DNA from: Acheta domesticus
Taxonomy: Eukaryota; Arthropoda; Insecta; Orthoptera; Gryllidae
DNA: 64,000 nucleotides
Assembly: GCA_031308135.1 (NCBI GenBank)
Contig: JAHLJT010009419.1
Coordinates: 183,596,625-183,660,624 of the forward strand
Direction: 5' to 3'
Under the pieces are notes generated by a model. That model was not told where the DNA came from. It was given only the letters and a program-made list of their open reading frames with translations, and searched no databases. Made by a program: the position numbers and the translations under genes. This document shows, piece by piece, positions 43,350 through 58,300 of the stretch (its first letter is position 1; every line of letters begins with the position of its first letter).

Positions 43350-46300
43350 CTAATGTGGAATGTGTAGTTAAATCTATTTCATTTTTCAGAAAATTCCTTT
43401 ATTTCGATCATTAGGTAATTTGTATGTAAAATTCCATATAGGAATACAAATTACTTTAATGATTTTCTTTTGTAATCCCGTGTTTGCAGTGTGGGTGGAT
43501 ATATTTATTAAGAATATCAAATGTGAGATGTTTGGTTTATAACTGTTCCTTTAAGTAATACTAGAAAATTTATAAATTGACAATACAGTAGGTGAAAGTG
43601 TCGTCATGCTCATGCTGTTTCTTTTTGTATCTGATCGCACTAAATCTGAATTTTTTATTTGTTGTATCTAGCATTGGGTATCCTTTTTGACTTCATTTAT
43701 TTTTACAGTCTTTTCTTTTTTGTTTAATTTTTATTAATTTCTTTTCTCTCAAGCCCAATCTAACATTGGGATAAGGGGCTGTGATTCATTGAGGTATATG
43801 TCAGCTTCATCAATATTTTTTCAGGTTCCAGTTTATGTAATTGTGTATTTTATTTATTTTAAACTGTTCTCACTTCATATGCAACTCTCATGAAACCCTG
43901 ACTCTCATGATTGATGCTTTCTGCTCAATGTTTTTATGAAGTAGAACCAGAAAGCACAGATGAATCTGATTTACATGAATCGTAACCTCTCTCCATACCT
44001 TAATTCTCTTATTTTATTGTATGTGGCTTAAATAAATTTACCAAAATAAGTACCTCATATTTCATTTTAGTTTCTTTGTTATTTTCTTATTCCATTAGGG
44101 TTAACATGTTTTTCAGAGAAACAAACATGAAATAAGTGGAACTTATTTAGTTCTGCAAATTTATTTAGGGCACTTACAGAAAAATAGAAGAATATATCTG
44201 TGGCTATTAGGTAAAACTCATTAACTCCACTTTTACGTTATTCGAGAAAATCAGGTTTTAAATTTGATAATACTGATTTGGGATACAGAAATAATGCTTC
44301 GTTCTGCGGTTCTTTTTCGTGAGGGTTAAGGAATATCGGAAAAACTAGTTTTTAGCAATATTTGCCCATCCCATCCCATCCGCCCGCAGTTAACATGTAA
44401 ACTGACTGGATTGGGTTGAAGTTAATGAGTTTTTCCTGGTGAACACGTGGAGTTAATTAGTTTCTCCATTTCTGCTTCACTTTTATTGACCTATTTAAAC
44501 CTTTTTCGATGTATGTCGTTGTTTTTTGACATATATCAATGTATCTTCATATATTTCTTTATTTCCAGTGTGGTATCTTTATTTTGATGTACGCTGATAT
44601 CTTTCGATATTTATTAATACATTAAACATATTTCAATATATTTTGATATAATAACATTTATTTCATTGAATATTGCTATTTTTCCATATAAATGTACGCA
44701 TTAGACATATTTTGATATATTCGGTATATGAAAATTAATTTTGATTTGGGCTGATGTCGACGTATCATATTGATGAGTTTGACATTTAAAGTTAACAATT
44801 TGTTAATTTTAGTAATTTGACTTAAGTAAAGTTCACAATTTGTTCCAATATGAAACTCATAAATAGTATTTATGAGCATTTACTAAGTAATGTCAATTAC
44901 TTATTATATTACTGAAGTATGTCAATTAATGTCAATTACTTATTATATTACTGAAGTATGTCAATTTGCTGTATTTTAGTGTCATTAGATCAATTTTTAA
45001 CGTATTCTATTTGTTAATTCATTTTTATAACAAATTTGATGGCGTTAATGAGTTTTTTTCCTGATGGTGTTGGAGTTAATGAGTTTTTTCCTGATGGTGT
45101 TGGAGTTAATGAGTTTTTTCCTGATGGTGTTGGAGTTAATGAGTTTTTCCTGATGGTGTTGGAGTTAATGAGTTTTTTCCTGATGTTGTTGGAGTTGATG
45201 AGTTCTTTCCTGATGGTGTTGGAGTTGATGAGTTCTTTCCTGATGGTGTTGGAGTTGATGAGTTTTTTCCTGATGGTGTTGGAGTTGATGAGTTTTTTCC
45301 TGATGGTGTTGGAGTTAATGAGTTTTACCTGAAATTACTGTTATTTTAGTGGTTTTTATCAATTATTATGTTTATTTGGTGGACGATTTTCACTGATCTT
45401 GCTGTAAATAATGAATGAAAATGAAACACCATCGAGAAATACGGTGAAAACTCATTTTTTTTTTTTTTTTTTTTCAAAAATGGAGTTAATGTGTTTTACC
45501 TAATAGCCACAGATATTAAGGTATGGGGAGAGGCGAATCCTGTTTTATTACTTTTATGTTCATATAAATAAATAGTTCTTTTACAGTATTTTACTTGAAA
45601 AGTTTACACAATGATCGTTTTGAATACCCATATAATTTTGAATAAATAAAATCTTTTCTCCATTATTCCCCTCAGTTTAGGATGAAATGAGTCAGAAGTG
45701 AACAGTGATCCTTAATATTTTGTGTACTTTATTAACTTAATAATTTATAGTAATAGAAACTATTTGTGAAATAATAGTTAGTTCCTTACGTTTTCTGGCC
45801 ATGTAATGTGAGAATTCTTGACTTGCCTATTTCTATTAAGGTTGTTCTATTCTCCATCAAAGATGTATCATGTTTTTTATTCTGTTAATAATAAGAACTG
45901 TTGTTTCGTTATATTATGTAGGCGATTTATAATTTTTTTACTATTTGAAAATGCAGACCATACTAATATTTATGTCTTGTTTGTGAATAGTGCTATCCAC
46001 TTGGATAATTTTAAAACATTGTATGATGTTGCAGGATGATTAAGTTTTTTATTCCTTTTAAGAATTTTTAAGACAGATGTGTAGGTAGGGATGGTAGGGG
46101 GATTGTTTAATGTGGGTGACACCAATTAAAATTTAACTGTGAAATTACATAATTTGAATTTTTTAAAATATATATGTTGCTATTATAGTGATGTAAAACA
46201 TCATTAATTTTATTATTCTTCGCAACAAACAATTTAAATCTCTAGTAAAGGAAGATAGCATGCAAGATTTAGACCTTCCATTTAAACTATCTTACTTTTG

Positions 46301-49300
46301 TCAACATAGTGCTAATGGATGAAACAATATAGGGCATGCAAGAGTAGGCAGATTTTATTTTTCGAGATATAATTCCATTGGCTTCTGTTGTTGCCTTAGG
46401 GTACATTGTTCTCGCTTGTCTTAAATCTTATTTTTCTATCTTTTATCATTAATAATATTTTTAATGAAAATTTGAAAAACTAAGTAAATTAAGATTTTTC
46501 TAATGATTTGAAGTTATCTTGTTAATTTATGGGTATTTCTTCCTTAAAAGATATACCTTTTTATTTCAAAAATTTATTGCTGTTAAACAGTTCAGCATTG
46601 ACAATACCTCAAATCTAATTATTATGAGGAAGTAATAGGTGGATTAATATTTTATTTTTGGTATTTCACCTAAGGTGAACAAATGATAAGATGTAGATTC
46701 TGTTTGTTACAATATTTTTGTTTAATATCCACTGCCTTAGTGATTAGCTATGTGAACTAACTTTTATAATGGATGTAACATAAATGAATTGAATGGCTTG
46801 AGGCAGAAAAAAATGGCATCACCAAGCATCCTGCTGTTTGTAAATGTTAATATCTCGATTTTGGTTGAGGTGTGTCATCTTGCTGCTCTTCAAAACCTTC
46901 ATGAATATGAACAAGATGTTTAGAGTAAAAATATAAACTATACTTCCACCAAATTTGAGGCATTCAGGCATTCATATTTATGAATGGTGGGAGGCTTGCT
47001 TTGGTTGGTTTGACTTATGTTTTTACTGCCCTTCATACAATTCATGTATGTTACAACCATTATAAAAGTTAGTTCACTTGTTATTACTCCAAGCCCTTCA
47101 ATTAAACTTTTATTTCAAGAGACAGACTTGTTGGGATCTAAAATGTAATAGATGGTTGGTAAAGATCTCTTTTGGTAGTACACTGCATAAGACACATAAC
47201 TTGTGTCATTCTGTCCCCACAAAACTTTCATGCTTTCTGGGTTTTAGTATCCCTAAAGAAACCAAAAAACTTGGTTTTAATGGCCTAAGATGGGTCATTT
47301 CCAAGTTATGTATGATTGTAATGTGTGGTGTAGTAATCTGTTCCCTATGTTTTTTGTCTTTAATCTCTTTGACACAAGACTGAAGAGTAATTATCTAGTA
47401 CCAGCACACTTACAGGGTTTTGTGTCTAAGGTTTCTTATAAGTTGTTGAAAACTGTCATCTATCCCTAGTGTATTATGTAGAGAGAGGTTGCCTCAGTGA
47501 AGTCCAGATGAAGATTGCTATTGGATAGCCAATAGACTTAGAGCTAGTGTAGACTCTTTGTGCTGGTTTAAATTTCGTCGTAGGCATTCATGTGTGTTTA
47601 GTTGTGGAGGACCTTGCATTCTGCTGACCCCAACCCAAGAAACTCATAAGTGATTTTTAATGACTAAAATATGGTTTAAAATATACCTTATTGAGATGTA
47701 GCGGAAATCTTCAGATGAAAAAAACATAAGAAATAAGATCTTCCTATAAATTTTGTGACAAAGTTCTTGAAATGTTGTGGGAATTTGATTAGCGTCAGAC
47801 GTGCTAGTAATTGAACCTTATTTCTTGTTTCAGGCATGGAGACTGGGTACAATTTCGCATTGCCACTGACAGGCGAGATCAACTCCAGCGTGCTACTCAA
47901 ATTTCCTTGTTAGATGAATCATTTCTAATGTCAGGTGAACGACGTGAACAAGGTGTTGTTTTGTGTTTGAAGGAAGGTTTTGGATTTTTGCGATGTGTGG
48001 AGCGAGATACACGTCTATTCTTTCATTTTAATGAAGTTCTCGACGTTGATAGGGAAATCAATGTTCATGATGAAGTGGAGTTCACTGTAGTTCAGGTAAG
48101 TGTTACTTTCTTACTCATTATTTTGTTGGGAGGTGAGGATTTGAGTGTATACTTCGTTACCTACCTCTCAGGGAAGGGTGGTGTTCAGTAAATTTATTTA
48201 TCTTATAAGAAAAAGGAAAGTAACTTAATTGATCAGAAATTAAAGGGCAGGGGAGTGTAGTTCCATTTTCCTATGTGACTAATAATATATTTTGTATAGT
48301 TCTTGGTAATTCTATTTTAATTTACTTTTTTATAACTTTTAATGAATTAATTCTTTTTTTAGGATCAGTCATCATTTTCCAATAACCGTCAGAGTGCAAT
48401 TCGCATTAAACACTTACCTGCTGGTACTGTGCAATTTGAGACTTTGACTGAGAAAAATGTGACTGGTGTTATAACTAAGGAAGCTCCTCTTCCAAGCTGG
48501 GGCAGTCGAAGTCCAACAAAAGGAAGCAATCAGGTAAGATACATTATTCTATTTGTGTCTTATTACAATAGTATTTGTATATGTGAGGGGAAGCAGTGAT
48601 GTAGAAATAAACTCTATGCTTTGTCGGCAAATTCCATTCTTTGTGAATAAAGCCATTCATTAAATTTCTATTATCTTATGTTCCAGTTAAGGTATAAGAA
48701 CACCAGTGTAGTTTTTGATAATGCGTATCATTTATTAATTTAAAGTATTGTCTTTCCTAAAATCTTTTTTTGTCTCTTACTTAATCATGCTTGGAAAAAT
48801 GTTAATTTTCAGAATTGTGTTCTACATGACTAGAAGAGTGTTTTAAATCCATTTGAAAATCTTTCAGTAATGCTCATTTCAAATGAGTCATAGGTTATAC
48901 AGAAAGAGAGGACTAACATAGTTACTATTCTGCAGAAGTTGAGAGTTTGGTATTGACAGTTCGGCAGTGTCTCTACGTTTCCTTGGTGACAGCATGCACT
49001 GGGCCAGTTGGGTTTCAGTTACGTCAGCGTCCGCTGACCCATGTTGCCAATGAGTTGTATACATTACCATATGCATGACCAAAGACACGATTTGGTTACA
49101 AGTTTGTCTTGGACCCAAGTAAAACATAAACTGTAATAGATTGTAAATAATGAGGAGGATTTGATATCGAGCATATCTTTTCAAACTGGAAACTCCACCA
49201 CACAGCATGGTGAGAGCTCAGTTCATACTTGTCAGTAATGTGCAAAGGGACACTCATAAGTGTTGGTCACACTGTTTTTCAAGGGTATTTCTGGAGTAGT

Positions 49301-52300
49301 TAAACAGCCAAAATATTTTCTTTGCACCCTCTCTTCTATGGTTTAAGTTTTGAAATTTATCTCCAAATCATTGTCTGGAAAAAAAAGTTGTGAAACTTAC
49401 AGAAAGAATTATTAAAGAAGTAAATGAGAAAATGATAGATCACAATATTGAAGATTTGAGAATTGCACTACAGGATTCCTGTGATAGCGATAGTGGCAAT
49501 GAAGATGGTTCTGTTGAAAACAGTGATTGTGATAGTGACATACGTGGACTCTTTCTAATGAGTTATTAAATTGTTCTTACCCCATCACCTAAGAAAAACA
49601 CAAAGAGTAAACATTGAAAACATCAACTTTAATTACCCTGATTTTCTACCATAACGTGGCTTTTTTTTTTTAAACCTACAGATCCTTTTCTCCTGTATGT
49701 TGAACAGTATATAGACATGTTGGAATGTGTGAATTGGAGAAATGCATATTTACAGTGGATAAGGTCACAGTGTCACGTTGTTGTTGAAGTGCGGTGAAAA
49801 GCTGTAGCGAAGGCAATAGCCATTGCATTTGGCAACAGCATACCATGTGCTCAGTGGCTGTCAATCCCAAAGTTCCATCTCCTGCAGTATAGAAGTAATA
49901 ACTGAATATAAAAATGAAGATTTTTCCTTCTTGATATCATGAGTTGTGGTGGTTGAAATCTCAAATCTGGGTTTATTTTATTTTGTAGAGTAAATGAATT
50001 TGTATCATGAATTCTTCATTGACTGACACAATTCATTGATCTAAAAACAATTTCTGAACATTTTTGTGTTCAGAAATTATTTTTAGGTCAATGATGTTCG
50101 CTACTTCATGATTGAAGACATTTCTGCTAATTCCATGTGTTATATTCAAACACTCGAGATGCTTTTGAATTCCTCAGGACTGACTACCCATAAAGGTGTG
50201 GTATATATGAAGTGAATATGAAATGAAATGTTACTGTATTAATGTTTTTCTCTAGTCTCCCGGCAAAGGTGATAATCCAGATGTAGGCATCATTAACTAT
50301 CAAGTAAATGGAACCAAGAAGACAATCTATTTCCATTCTAAGGACTGTGATCCAAAGAACTTTCCGAGAATTGGTGACAAGGTTTGTATTATTGTGTTGA
50401 TTTTAGTGTTTTAATGATGTTTAAGATTTAATTACATAAATGGATGTGTTACAGGTTGAATTCAACATTACTCAAGTGAAACGCAACAAGGAACTTTTGG
50501 CTGTTGATATTCAAGTTGTTGCAAAATGTCAAAATAAGAACGGGCTTGGTCGTTCTAGCAACATGCCAGTTTGTCAGGGCTTTATTGCTGCCTTGAAGGA
50601 TGGATTTGGTTTTATAGAAAACATTACTCATGATAGGGAAGTTTTCTTCCATTTTAGGTATGTTTTTAACATTGTTATGTTTATATCATAACTTATATGA
50701 TATATGGAACTAAGGAAGAAATTGTGAAATCAAATCTGCCTTGTTTATTTGGACAAGAAGCGTGTTTTTAGCTTGTAAAACATTTATGTGCCACAGAAAT
50801 GTATTTTGCAATGAAATATTGAACTTGCTCTTGGAGGAACATAGGAGGATAATAAAAGAACTTACTTTACCAGTGTACTTGGAGTAAGTTAGCTGATATT
50901 TAGCTGAATTTTATTTCAGGATTTCGGACTCCGTCGTTTTCTGAAAAAAGGAATACTTTTGCTTAACATTTTTTTTGTTGGGTTGTTATCATTTGTTCCT
51001 AATTTGTTTATAAATTTCTTGACGTGAACTTTTACCACTTTAGTTTGTTTCTCAGTGGTATGTCAACTACAAAATGAGACTATTGTTCGTTTGCATATTG
51101 GAGCAAGGCAAAATGTTTACAAACTACACATTTAAGCAGTAGAAATATGTTTTGCAAACAGGATTTTAATATTTTTCTTATTTTATTTTATTTTTGCTTT
51201 GAAACGGAATATATTTAATATAAGTCTTTAACACTAGAATGCCCAGCGGCATCATTTCGCCTCTTGGCGCTTTTTAATCCTTGTAACATTTTGTTTTTAT
51301 TGACAGAAATGTGTGGTTTTGTAACTTTTCATAAGTTTTTTATTTATAGTGTATTCAAAATGTTTGAAAAATAATCGAATTTACGTAGAACACCCTGGAG
51401 ACATAATTTTAATTCCTTGGATACTGACTCCATCCTGTAGCTTCTGAATCATGAATTTCAATGCTCAAAATTTTCTGTGTCTAAACATACATTCTTGTTA
51501 CTTTGTATTGTTTTCTGGCCTTCGTATACATGTCAATTGAGGAAATATGAATTGTTTCATAACTGAACTACAAATATATTAAACCTTTCTAAAAAGCAAA
51601 TTGTTATTACTTAAATTATTGAAAAACAAAATATTTCTGCCAATCCAGGGTGTCCACTTCCTGGGAAATATGATTTTTCCCAGTTTTGGGAAAAATCAGG
51701 GAATTTTGTTGCCTCTGAAAAGTCAGGAAAAAATCTGGGAATTTTTGTAACAATTGTTAGAAGTCAGGGAAAATTTTGCAAGGGTTATAAAATTATATAT
51801 TATACCTTAAAGCATGATTTATTCTCAATTTTTGTTTGATGAAAAAATTTTCTTCATTCAGACTTTGTTACATGGAAATCAGAGAGCTGACCAATTAGTA
51901 TGATTTGCCCCAATATTTTCTTTTGGTAGTAAGAAATTAAATATTTTATCAGGAAATTTCTTTTTTAAAATCAAGTGGAAAACAGGAAAAAGTCGAGGAA
52001 ATTTGTTCCGGGAAATGAGTGACCACTGCAATCGTTCAAATAAAGAAAATGTCAGAATTTATAAGAGAACTTTCATGAAGATTAGGGAATTTGTCTCGAA
52101 ATGGTGATGATGTGGTCAGATATGTGGTTTTTCAGGGCCACTATCTTGTTTCATGATTTTAGAATTTGTGAGGTGGAAGAAGACATCAGCTTTCACTGCT
52201 TCCATCAGAAAAATTACTTTGCTTTAGTATGAGGTGTTGCATTTGCAAACTGTGGTCATTTTGGGTCATAGGTCAGAATATTTATAGCAGCTATTTACCC

Positions 52301-55300
52301 TTCCAAAGTCAACATACACAATTTATGGAATGAAAACTGTGAATACAGCAAACTACTGGAGGTTTTGGTGGATGATAACTAAAATGAGTGGACCGACATT
52401 TTTTCATATAATAGAAATATAAAAGAAGTATTATGGATGGAAATGAGAAAATATGCGTGGAGATGTAGCTATATCAGGATGTGAAGTACATGTTGAACAA
52501 ACCACTGGGGAGTATTATACAAAGTGTGCTTCAAAACTTTGGTCTGTACAAAGCCATTACTGTTTCATATCTTCCAACTAGATATGGTTATATTGAGTAA
52601 ATACAGTAATATCAAAAGAAATAGAATGAAAGACTGAGCAACAACAGAAAAGTACAATTTAAAGCTCAGGGTCATTTTCAAAATTCCTATATGTAACACA
52701 CTATAAGTTCCCATCAATGTGAAACAAAAGTGTGTAAATAAAACATGTCGAAAAGTGCAACAATTGCGAGACAGTAGTGTATGGGACATGCAATCGAAAG
52801 AAGTATTTTTGTGTTTCATTGAAAACTGATATTATTTGAAATTAAATATTTATTAAAAAATGTTTTTTCTTATTACAACAGTGTTATTAATACAAAAGTT
52901 TTCTTTTTGCCATCACCCTACGCATTGGAGACTGTATTTCTCTTCAAAGATGTAGTGTTGAATACTCAGAGACCAAATGACTCTGCTGGGCTTTATAGGA
53001 GGTACTGGAATACTGGGCACTCTAGTGTTAATACATTCTTTTAATATTCCACTTACCAGATTTATAAATTAAAATTATTATTACATTTACACTTAAGATG
53101 GTCATTATTTTGATGAAGTTCCTATACATGTGCCTTTACCCCAAAATTTAATAAAAGTGGTTCAAAGGCAAGCTGAGAGTTCAAGAAATCAATTTTGGTT
53201 TACTAAATCTTGTGACTGCAAGGGGTTGAATTTTATATTTCAGCTTCATAGTTTTTGCAGGTTTGGAGAATATTGAATATAACTTTATTACTTTCCTTCA
53301 TTGAATCTTCTTTAATATTGCTCTTTCATTTTGGGAATTGTTAATTTGAATATAATGTGAAAATAGGGCTAGATAGCCAAGGAGATGCCAGTCATTCAAT
53401 TTGTCTGACAGATGGCCTGTCAGAGCACAGTGTTTTCTCAGCGGAAAAAATCTCTCACACTTGTTGATTCAACATTATTAATTGACCTAGACCATTCATG
53501 CATAAAAAAACAACATATAAACCAGCAAATTGTATTTGTAGAAACAGCATGGTATTGCAGCAACTGCAAGGTTAAAATTACTCCTGCACAATACATTTAC
53601 TCTAAAGGATCATTCCACGCAAAATTGGACGAATTTGAAGGAAAATTGAACTTGATGTCTGATATCTTTCTGATTATCTTTTTACAGGTTCATGAACACA
53701 GACAAGAGAACAGATGTTTTTTAGTTTTGCTCAATAGAACACGTTTTTTTCCCCTTTCTTTCTTTTCTTTTTTTTTCTTTCTTTCTTTTTCTTTTTTTCC
53801 TTAACAGCATACACACTGATGTTTATAATATTTTATATCTCAAAATCTTTTTAAAATCTCAGTTTTGAGTTTGTCTTAAATCAAAGCTTAAATCTGTGCC
53901 TTTCATGACCTTTATCTTTTTATTTATAATATCTTTTTTAATGTCTTTATTTTGTTTATATATTTGACGTTACAAAAATTATTATTTTTGCCATGAATTA
54001 AAAGTCTGAAAAAATGAAAAGAAAGTTTATAATTTCTTCTATAGGACTGGGAAGTTTCAAAATGGCTTCTGTTAAAATAACTTTTTGAGAATTTTTTAAA
54101 TCTTACTTCATTCACAGCGCCTTGAGAACCTTGATTCACCTGTCGTATGCCGCTATCGAATGAAACACTGGGGTGAATGAGCTTGTCAATAGGAAGAGGA
54201 GTGCAAATGTTTACTGGGTGATGAGTTTTAAAGTTCTAGTTAATATTCCAAAAAATATAATATATTAAGTTGTGTCAAATTTACTTCCTTTTAAGTTTCT
54301 CTTCCCAAAACTTGGACAAGATCTCCACTTTCTTTCAAAGAATATGTTTTAATTATTGCTTTATCTTCACAAACAGGAGCAAAGGAATGTAACGAATGTG
54401 TACCACGAAACCATTTTGCTGCATTTCTACGACCTTTAATGTGAATTCTTTCTTCCTCATGAACTTCATTTGCGAAGAGAAACACATTTTGTATGTTTTT
54501 GTGTGTCTACTCATGGAGCTTCTTGGGAGTTATAATTGGATATTGATGTACTTGGAAGTCTAGCTTTTGATGCTAATCTCTTCAAAGCACCACGCATGCC
54601 ATCGCAAGGGCCTATATCATATGGTTTTGCAAAGAAATGCCACTCTGCACGTGTTCCAAAAATGTTCTTTGTAAACATATATTCAAGAACTTTATTTTGT
54701 TCTTTTACTGAGCTCTAGCACCTTCAGAGAAATACAGTATGTTTTTTATGTTCTTGATCTCAGTCTTAAAAAAAATTTATAACACTGCTGAAAAAAATGT
54801 ACTGCATCTGTGTCATATTTGAGGCACTTTGAAATTGCAACCAAATTTGTATGCTTCACAAAGCCATTTTCTCTGTATTAAGCAATAAAAGGGTGTATAA
54901 TTGCTTGATCATTTTTCCACTGCATACTTAGCACAGAATCTTGTATTGTGAAGGAATAATTTTCTGAAAAATCACATAAAATAGTAATTTCTCCACCTGT
55001 TAAATTCTTTGCACCGAATTAGGAAGGAGACCTTTTATTTTGCTAAAATGTGCGAGTTGTTAAAGCTTCTATTTTAGTTGAAAATTTTTCTAAGAAGTCC
55101 TCTAAGGGTGACACTAAAATTTCCAAACTACTTCAGTCAAGGTGAATCCATTGCCAATACATCAAGCTCTCAATCATTCTCTCTTCAATCTTTTCGTGTA
55201 ACATTTTAAGTAGTTCTTCTGTTCGAGGACATTTCTCACACATTTTAAAGTAACCCTCAGCTCTTGGAGGGTTACAAATAACTTTTGTTAGCCAGTCCTG

Positions 55301-58300
55301 ATAATCCTTCAAAGCAATTACATCATCTGCTGTTAACTTTGCAAGGCCTTCGTTCAAACATTAACTTTGTTTTCATGGTATGCACAAACACACACTATAA
55401 GTGTACAGTTAGCTCCTCGTTTAAATGCAGTGTTTCAATCTTTTTTGCTGAAGCGAACTTTTGAAATGCTGACCTTTAGATGGGGAACTTTTCTTTAAAA
55501 TATCGGTAGGTTTCTTTCAGATTGTTCAGTATAAGCCTTGTTGGTTTGTGAACTTTTTCCCCATTCTCTCTCACTGAAATAAAATTATATTTTCCACTCA
55601 TGATATGGCTAATATCAACTGAACAATAAAAGTCCATAACACATTGGTGTACAGAATCGTTGATAGCTCTTCTGGATTTCACATGTGGAGTTGATAATAT
55701 TCCATTTATTGCTGCTAGTTGTTTTGTAACAGTTATCCTGTGAGTAGATGCATTGAAACTTTTCTTCTTCTACCTCTTCGAAATCAAATATTTCTATCTC
55801 TAAGGTTCATCTTATTTTCTCCAGTTTGTGATGATACGGTTTCTGACTCTGCTTCTTTTTCCTTTTAGGGATTTCACCTAACATTGTTAAACTTTTATTC
55901 AGATGTGATAATTTTAGTCTTGGCGGGTGAAGCTTCTGCTTCACTTGGAGATAGATCACCATCATCTCTTATTTCAATGTTCAATTCCAAATCACTGTCT
56001 TTTTTTCACTTTCTGCTCTTTTGACTTGTACCAGGATTGCTGCAAAATGTTGCAACAGTTCTTTTGGAAATTTTACTTTCATTTATAAACAATTTTGAAG
56101 TTTTCCATCTGCTCTGTTACAAACTTTCAAGTTTGGCATAATTTATATAAATATTGTCTGCACAACTTTTGAAGAATGCTTTGTACTATACTCTTAAATT
56201 TTTACGTTCTGTTCTACTACCGTAGTCTTTTAGATTGTAATGATTGAAAGATGAATCTTCTTTGCATATTTAAAGCATATCTTCTTTGTACCTGCCATCT
56301 TCAGTTAATTTTTGTCTCTCTCCTACACAAGAAAAAATGTACGGGCACTTACACACACATCAAAAACGAGGATATTACTTGCACTGTGTCACTGCTACAG
56401 TGGAACTGAACCGACTGTCTTGTCTGACAATAAAGACATTCTTGGATTAAGCTGATCCCATTGTTTGTATAGCTTGGTTGACTTTTTGCCATTGCCTTGG
56501 GTGGAAAATGACCTGCTGAGATTGATGAATAGGTGTGGGCACTGTTGCGCTGGGCCACAAACCCAGTGGAGGAACACACAGTGAGCATTGACAGAGCAGT
56601 ATGGCATCAGCATGCTATGGTGGTTGAGAAAATACTCTGTGCTCCATTGAGTATTATTTTTTTTATATGAGTTCTAAAATAGGAGCCATTTTGAAAATTT
56701 GCAGAGATGAAGATGAAAGTCTGAAGAATTTATTGCTATCGAATTTAGAACAAAAATCATGGGGACTCTTCAAAAAACTTATTTTAAAAAATATAAACAA
56801 TCCAAAAAATACAATATAAAAATGCAATTATGTATAAATGTTTGTTGAAAGATTGCTTCTTAAGCTTTAATTTGAGATCAAGAATTAAGTTTTTACAAGC
56901 AGTACATTTAGAGCTAAAAATTATGAAACATTTCGATATTGGAGAAATATGAATTATTTTTCGATCATTTTAACTTCAAAAATACTTTTTTCGTGACTAA
57001 ACAAAAAAATACATGTCATTTATTTTTAATAATATATAGTGTAAACAAATATTAGAGAATTTGGAACACTTCAAATTTTTGTGTTTAATTTTATATGGAA
57101 TGGCTCTAAGATAGTGTAACTGTTACAATGACAGCAGTCTACTATCAAATGTGTTTTGTGGCAATTGGAAAGGTTTACTGAAAGTTCTCTAAACATGCAA
57201 AAACCATATGTAATTGCAATTTGAAACTGAAATTTCGTAATTCAACATCCAACATAAGTCTCTTCACATTCTAATAAATATTAGAAAATTAAATTAGATA
57301 ATGTTTTTTTAGGGTATTGATTGCTGATTAGATAATGTATCATAGAAATGAATCTTAGAATGTGAACAGAACTGATTGAATGTGGCCATTTATGTTACAA
57401 GTTTAATTAAAGTTCTTGTTTTGTAAAGAATTTTTTTCAATATACTAATATGCTGATCCTTTTTTTGTGTGCTTTTGCTATGTTTTATCCACAGCAACTT
57501 TGAAGGTGATCCATCAGACTTGGAATTAGGTGCTGAAGTAGAGTATAATTTAGGCACCAGAGGATCCTCAGGAAGTTGTTTGTCTGCTGAAAATGTGCGA
57601 GTATTGACCAAAGGGACTATAGAGTTACCAGCTGCTGTAGGCGACATAATGGAGGGTACTGTGATCCGTCCTCTTCGCAGTGTAAATCCTGATCAAACCC
57701 AATATGCTGGCCTTATTCAAACTAATACTGAAGAAGGTAAGCATCATTTATGATAATTACATATTGCATGTCCTCATAAATGCAAGAAAGGAGGGCTATT
57801 AGAATCTTGTCATTATTCCTAAATTAACTAAGTAATTTAGGGGCAGAAAAGGAACAGAATGGGATTTCATTAGCAGAAAATGTTGTTTGTAAGAGGCCCA
57901 AATATTTGTAAAATTGTTAGGGAGAAAGTTATGATTAAAACAAAACTTATAAATTAATTAATCATTGTTTTTTGTTTATGGAATTTTTTTTAACCTTCCA
58001 GCAGGCGTGCGTAAAATGTTCACACTTGCAGGCGCGTGTCGTAAATTTTATGACATTCAATGACTCTTGGAAAAATCAAAGTAATTGTAGAACAATGGAA
58101 TTTTATGTGACATTATAATATCTAAGAACGATATTTACTACCAAAAAACAAATCCATTGATAAATGTTCGTATTTAGTATCAAAAAAATCTTGTTCTGAT
58201 CCAGTATTCTTCTGATGCTGGTCTATATTTTCAACATTCATTACTGTCACCGTCACTATCCAATTCACGATCTTCCTCCGATCAGACAGCTCTTGAAGAA

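Noticed and set aside
45036..45332. 98-codon open frame of repeated Gly-Val/Asn-Glu-Phe-Phe segments
   Set aside because: It is the translation of the 30-bp minisatellite, and the frame changes when a unit loses one base. There is no support for a protein.
53412..53804. 130-codon plus-strand frame as a coding exon
   Set aside because: Its end is a translated T/C-rich tract, it matches nothing in CSDE1, and it lies inside the 53422-56645 element.
54281..55720. Possible host gene nested in the CSDE1 intron
   Set aside because: Repeated stops and frameshifts, motifs of a multi-copy transposon-associated family, and short inverted ends around it favour a dead mobile element.
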